From positions 12,244,899-12,308,898 of the forward strand of contig NC_084678.1 in the NCBI RefSeq assembly GCF_028389875.1: 64,000 nt of DNA, in the 5' to 3' direction. This DNA is from Rhea pennata (lineage: Eukaryota > Chordata > Aves > Rheiformes > Rheidae). The position numbers were made by a program, and so were the translations under genes. The notes under the pieces were generated by a model. That model was not told the DNA's origin. It searched no databases and saw nothing but the letters and a program-made list of their open reading frames with translations. Of the stretch, positions 59,167-64,000 are shown in pieces (position 1 is the first letter of the stretch; every line of letters begins with the position of its first letter).

Positions 59167-62100
59167 AGGTATCTCTATACTTTTTTTGCTTGCCACGAGA
59201 AAAAGTTCATCAGAAAACCTGCTGCTGTGTCAGCCGACAGTCGGGGGAAGGTCCGTGGCTTTTCCTCCCATAAACTTCTCCAGTTAGCAGCTCAGGCTTT
59301 TGCTGCATCAGCTCCCCAACCACGCAAGAAAAAGGCAGTAACACTTCCCCTATTTCACAGGGTTCAATGTGATGAAAAGCATGTACAAGATTATGAGGTA
59401 CTCAGATATTGTGATAAAAGGAGCTTTAAAATGTCTTTGGATAAATTTGTCCTGTTTTTCTTCAAATACAGCTACTTATACTGAGAAGTAGAAATTCATA
59501 CCATGTGGGATTTAAACAAGGAACCAATTTTTAGATCACAGTTGTTGCAACAGAACTGTGAACTAAACCCAGCTGCCCTGAGAAGAGTTATTCCACGGCA
59601 AAGGAAATAAAAGTCAGGTCTGTTATTAAGAAGGTAATTGAAAAGACAACTCTCATCGGCTGATTTACAGGTTTTGAATATAACAACGCATCCAGGAAAT
59701 ACACATGTTCTGCAGTCCTTTAGGGCCAGTTCCAGCCTTTCACCGTCTTTGCCTAAAACTTTATGTGCTTAATCTGGAGCACCTTCGGCAAACCCAGCGG
59801 GGCCCTCGTTACACGGGGCCTCCGTCTAAAGTCACTGTCGCCCATTGTGCATTCACAGTATTGCACCTGCGTATTTTATTTCATACACAAAAGGTCAAAA
59901 GCTTGCCAGCAGGCTGCCTCGCTTCTCACACACACAATGAACTGTGGAAAATAACTCCAAGGAGCTGTTTGCTGTAATTTCCTGCAATTTAAGACTATTT
60001 ATTTTTAAAACTTTCGCTGCCAAGCCCCCATCTGACTGTCACACTCTTACTGAATTTTATCATCAGAACACAGTAATTTATTAGAGATTAAATCCAACTG
60101 GTTATTTGACTGTCTTGGTTGTCTCTCAGCCTTTTTAGCTGCTCTGAATCCTTTGGGCTCTGTATAATTAATGTTTCTTTAGGAGGTGCAGTGAGGGGAT
60201 TGACTGCGCACAGCCCCACGTTAACCCTTTGCTGAGCCGTAAAACTCCCGTGAGGGCGACATTTGCAAAGGGCTCGCAGCAAGCAGTGCACAGGACTGTT
60301 TACTCCTCTGCTGGCATTTCAAAATTACTCTTCTTATACATGTGGGCTGAGTATAGCTGCTGTCTACCTACACGAATAGAAACTGGTTCGTGCCCGCAAA
60401 TGTGAATTAACAGATGGGGTGGTGCATCCGCACATATTGCATTTTGGGAGAGACTGGAACTTCGATAAAGCGTCTGCAGCAGCAGAAGGGATTTGAGTGA
60501 GAGAACTGGAGTGATCAAGTGAAAGGCAGAGAGTATTGCATGGTGTTAGGTACACATATGGCTGTAATAGTGCAGTTTTTTCACTTACATACATGCCAAT
60601 GTAGGTTTCACAATAATAAAACTGTGCAAGGAACATATATCTGAGAACCCGGGGCAAGCTAACATGCAGAATATTTGGGCTGGAAGACAAGGCGGCAGCT
60701 GAATAATAACCAGTCATTTTACCTGAGAGAAGAGAGAGAGACAGAAGAGAAGAATAAGGATGTCCAGCATCAAGAACACTGATTTTCTCCTCCTAATTGG
60801 ACCCAAAACACTGAAGCCTAATGGCAGCCAGCAGGCCACAAAGCGGTGCTGCAGCTGCGGGGCGAAAGAAGGGAGGGTCAGTCTCAGCAGTCTGCCAGCA
60901 CGTTCATACCTCCCACACAACCACCAAACATCCCTCGCAACCGAAGAGTTTTGCCCAGTCTCATCCACATCTGCCATCTCTAAACAGCTGCCAGAGGAAG
61001 CTAAAATTGAGCTTCGGTAAGTTTTTACTTGCAATCAGGAGCACACAGAAAAGCGGGAGACCCTCTTTGAAAAGCCAGGAGGAGGTTGCTGCCACCCTCC
61101 AGAAATGCTCCTTTGCCTCTAGCACAGGCAAACGTTCAAGCCAGCTTCTGCGGACTCCCGAACAAGTTTGAAGGCATGACATAACGAACAAGGACCTGCA
61201 ACTACAACAGTTCAAACACTTTCTTATTTTTCAACTTGTACTGCAGCCTCATTCCTCTCCATTTTCCTACAACCAAACAAGAATAAATACAAAAATATTT
61301 ATGAGTAAGCACTGAATTTTATTCCTACATGGGAAGATCAAATCTCTGCTCTTTAGGTCAATATTATCTTATGGTGAATAAAGTCAAAAGACAGGTATTC
61401 AGCACGAAGTAAAAACCATGTCACAACAAAATCAGTCCAAGGAACAAACACATTTTCCCCTACATGTTTTTACATTAGTGAGTTTTGCACAGTTAAAGGG
61501 CTCAATGTGACACCAAAGCATCCCAATAATCTACTGTAAAACAAAATCATAGCAAAATTGCTACATTTGATATTCACTTATTAAAAATTATTACTGTGAT
61601 TGGAGTTCTGAAGGATCTGTCCCACAAAAGCTTTGTCCTTTTCTGGGTGAACTATTTCAGGCAGTATCCTTGACTGAACTTCTAGCATTCTAGCTAATTA
61701 AACTATGTTTGTCTTCTACCCTAAGCACTCCTAGCAAAAATAGCTGGCAGACCTCCTGTGCGACAGTTGTCTCAAGAAGACAGTCTCTGATTCTTGCAAT
61801 TCTTCTATACTGTATTTCAAGAAGATTTTTTTCCAAATCTCTCTTCACATAGTTTTTATGATATGCTTGCTGTAAGTCTGTTAGTGTTTCACACTCACAA
61901 GTGCTTTTGGGGAGACTTTCAAGAGTATATTTGAATTACAGTCACTAAATGCATTTTGATTAAATACCAAGATAAACCGAGGGCATGAAATACTATTGTG
62001 CGTATTACTGAATGCATCACAAAGACATAAACCAAAACACCGTAATATGAGCCTCTATTCTATTATTGGGCATAAAAAATGTAACATAATATTCTGATTT

Positions 62101-64000
62101 ACACATTCATTCTTTCTAAAGATTTTCTAACAGAGTAAGGAGGAAGTAATTGGATTTAAGAGATTTTATGCATATTCTAATGTACTGAGTGAGTCTGAAA
62201 ACACTACAGACAATTTGTACTAATCCAGAAGAAAATGTTGGCAGCAATTTTTCTTAGGCCTATGATACAATCTACTTCCTTTCATAATAGTAAAGAGAGG
62301 ATTAAATTAAAGTTTGCACGATCATTACATGATGTGAACCACTACATCTGTGATCCTATGGCCTTTACCAGCATGAGAAGTCTCATACCAATTTAACTGA
62401 ACAAAAAGAAAACCTGCCTGGAGAAACTGTAATATGAGAGCACAGTTTTATTATTATACTTCCTACATTGGCATGTATGTCAGTGAATGATATTTGTCTT
62501 TCCTATCACATTTTCTTGGAATTTGAGGAGAAAAAGAAACTATGAAGAGGAAAATAACAGCACATTAAAAAAAAAAATCCCTAAGCAGTTTCCAGAAAAT
62601 GCAGTTCTCCCCCAGCCTTTGTGTAACTGTCGGTAGGACAGGAGCGTGCCTCGACATGCAAGCAGTCCCCCGAGGGCATCAGAGAGGAACAGGTCTTTGT
62701 TTAAAGCAGTGCAGGTTACTCTCGCACTTCTTTATTCTGGCAGCTTCTGGTAACCATAGAAAACTGATACATGAAACACATAAGATTGTCCGTTTCTCCA
62801 GAGGCAGAAGTCTCTTAATAAACAAGATCATACTTAATTCTGGGTACTCACTTACCTTCCTTGCTATTGGTAAGCTAATCAAGATTCTCCATCTTTGTTA
62901 GAATAGGGACACTATATCTTCTTTTGAAAACAAACGTTTTGTTTCTTATCCTTTGGGCCTCCACTTAAAAAAAAAAAAAAAAAAAAAAGAGAGAGAGAAG
63001 AAAATAATTCCCATACGGTCAAAGAAACAGTCTGTTAAAATAGGAAGCATTCTGGGGTATAAATATCACTTAAACATAAACTGTTGTCTGAGGTAAAAAA
63101 CACAACAGGGTTTTTATATTTTAGTTAGCTCATGCCATTTTAAATGCTTCTTAGTGGACACAGTCTCTGTTTAAGGTTCTTCATTCTTCATATAATTCAA
63201 CACTAAATGTGAAAAACTAGACTGGCAAGTAATGGTGTTACTTATTTCATTAGTTTCACTCAGAAATGCACCACAAGGCTTGTGGATTTTGGTCCTACTC
63301 AGTGAGAAGCATGAGATTGACTGTTTTGTAACACTATGAACTAGTATAAAATGATGGCATATTTTTGTATCTCTTGTAAGGCATGAATACAAACTTGGAC
63401 CAGACAGTTGGTAAAAAGATTGCACTGCAAGGAACAAAACCTGTCAATGATTAATACTATATACAATTTCTTTCTTAGTGTGTAATGACAAAAAAATTGG
63501 TCATACTGAAAAGAAAAAATGTTCCTAACAGTATGACAGTATGGGAAATGTACATTAATATATATAAATGTACCAGTCAGGTGCTGATTCCCAGGCTGGA
63601 TGCATATTCTCTAGTCTCAGAAAGTGTGGGCTGGAACAGAACAAATTTCACCATTTCGTTGCTAATGATCCCCGCATCATGCGGCACAAGGACCTACGTA
63701 AGTTACTTCTTTATTAAGCAAGAGGGCATAAGTATTCAGGCAACATAGGTTTTCTCAAGTTAGAGAGAGTGTTATTTACAAAATAAAACTTTCTAGTTTC
63801 TAAATATAGCATCTGGTCACAAATCCGATTCTTTCATAGTACCTAGTGGGACTTTTACTAGTTTCATAAACAATCACACAACAATCTAAATTCTGAAAAA
63901 TAAAAACTGATCTTGGGTCAATGACTTCAGTGGAAGTTGCATCAAACAGGAATGCCTATATCATTAAACAGCGACTGCTCTCAAAATCAGGCATGCTTTC
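59166..64000. other. Gene-free stretch to the right edge
   Basis: Frames such as 60760-61020 plus, which ends exactly at a donor-like CG then GTAAGT (61017-61022), have no recognisable domain. An A22 tract followed by GA units lies at 62967-62998. AT-rich unique sequence continues to the end. Confidence 0.55.
62967..62988. repeat. Poly(A) tract, A22, followed by (GA)n
   Basis: Twenty-two A residues run into GAGAGAGAGAAG. It is a simple repeat without retrogene features. Confidence 0.9.

Noticed and set aside
59132-59484. Retropseudogene marked by the T34 tract
   Set aside because: No parent protein is recognisable in the adjacent 59164-59484 frame or its reverse strand, and no target-site duplication is seen.

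Overview
The window looks like vertebrate nuclear DNA, most likely from a bird. The strongest clue is a short retroposon at about 38562-38711: a degenerate tRNA-Val-like head joined to a CR1-type LINE 3' tail that ends in an ATTCTGTG-type terminus. CR1 tails of this wording are typical of birds and other sauropsids. There is no L1 or Alu-like sequence, and interspersed repeats are sparse. Dinucleotide microsatellites, long A/T homopolymers, CpG-rich islets and AT-rich stretches with homeodomain-type motifs also fit a vertebrate intergenic region or large intron. A crocodilian or turtle source cannot be excluded from sequence alone. No protein-coding gene can be supported. The many open frames are short, lack recognisable domains, often begin at non-ATG triplets and are not linked by a coherent set of splice sites. 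The longest, about 487 codons on the minus strand of a CpG island (2194-3657), is made largely of translated homopolymer tracts and GC-rich noise. No rRNA, intact tRNA, CRISPR, viral or toxin gene was seen. Layout: 1-940 is an AT-rich, 3'UTR-like stretch ending with AATAAA at 879-884, possibly the tail of a gene lying left of the window. A large CpG island follows (about 1937-3660). From 3.7 to 12 kb there is unique sequence with a (TG)n tract, an old SINE/LINE remnant, a 54-bp tandem duplication around an A24 tract and a 21-bp triplet repeat. From 12 to 14.3 kb the sequence is GC-richer, with CpG islets and an ETS-type palindrome. From 14.3 to 35.4 kb it is mostly AT-rich non-coding DNA with several blocks that read like conserved regulatory elements. 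A pair of CpG islets lies at 35.5-37.3 kb, and the SINE at 38.6 kb. From 39 to 45.2 kb the sequence is AT-rich, with an A35 tract and two of the best enhancer-like blocks. A third CpG-rich cluster lies at 45.2-46.75 kb. The rest, to 64 kb, is AT-rich non-coding sequence with enhancer-like blocks at about 49.8 and 51.6-51.95 kb and a T34 tract at 59.1 kb. Taken together, the CpG islets separated by AT-rich, homeobox-motif-containing sequence and the lack of coding exons suggest a regulatory desert or long intron near a developmental gene. This is inference: comparison with other bird and reptile genomes would settle it. The most distinctive object is the tRNA-Val/CR1 composite SINE, since tRNA-headed SINEs are scarce in birds.
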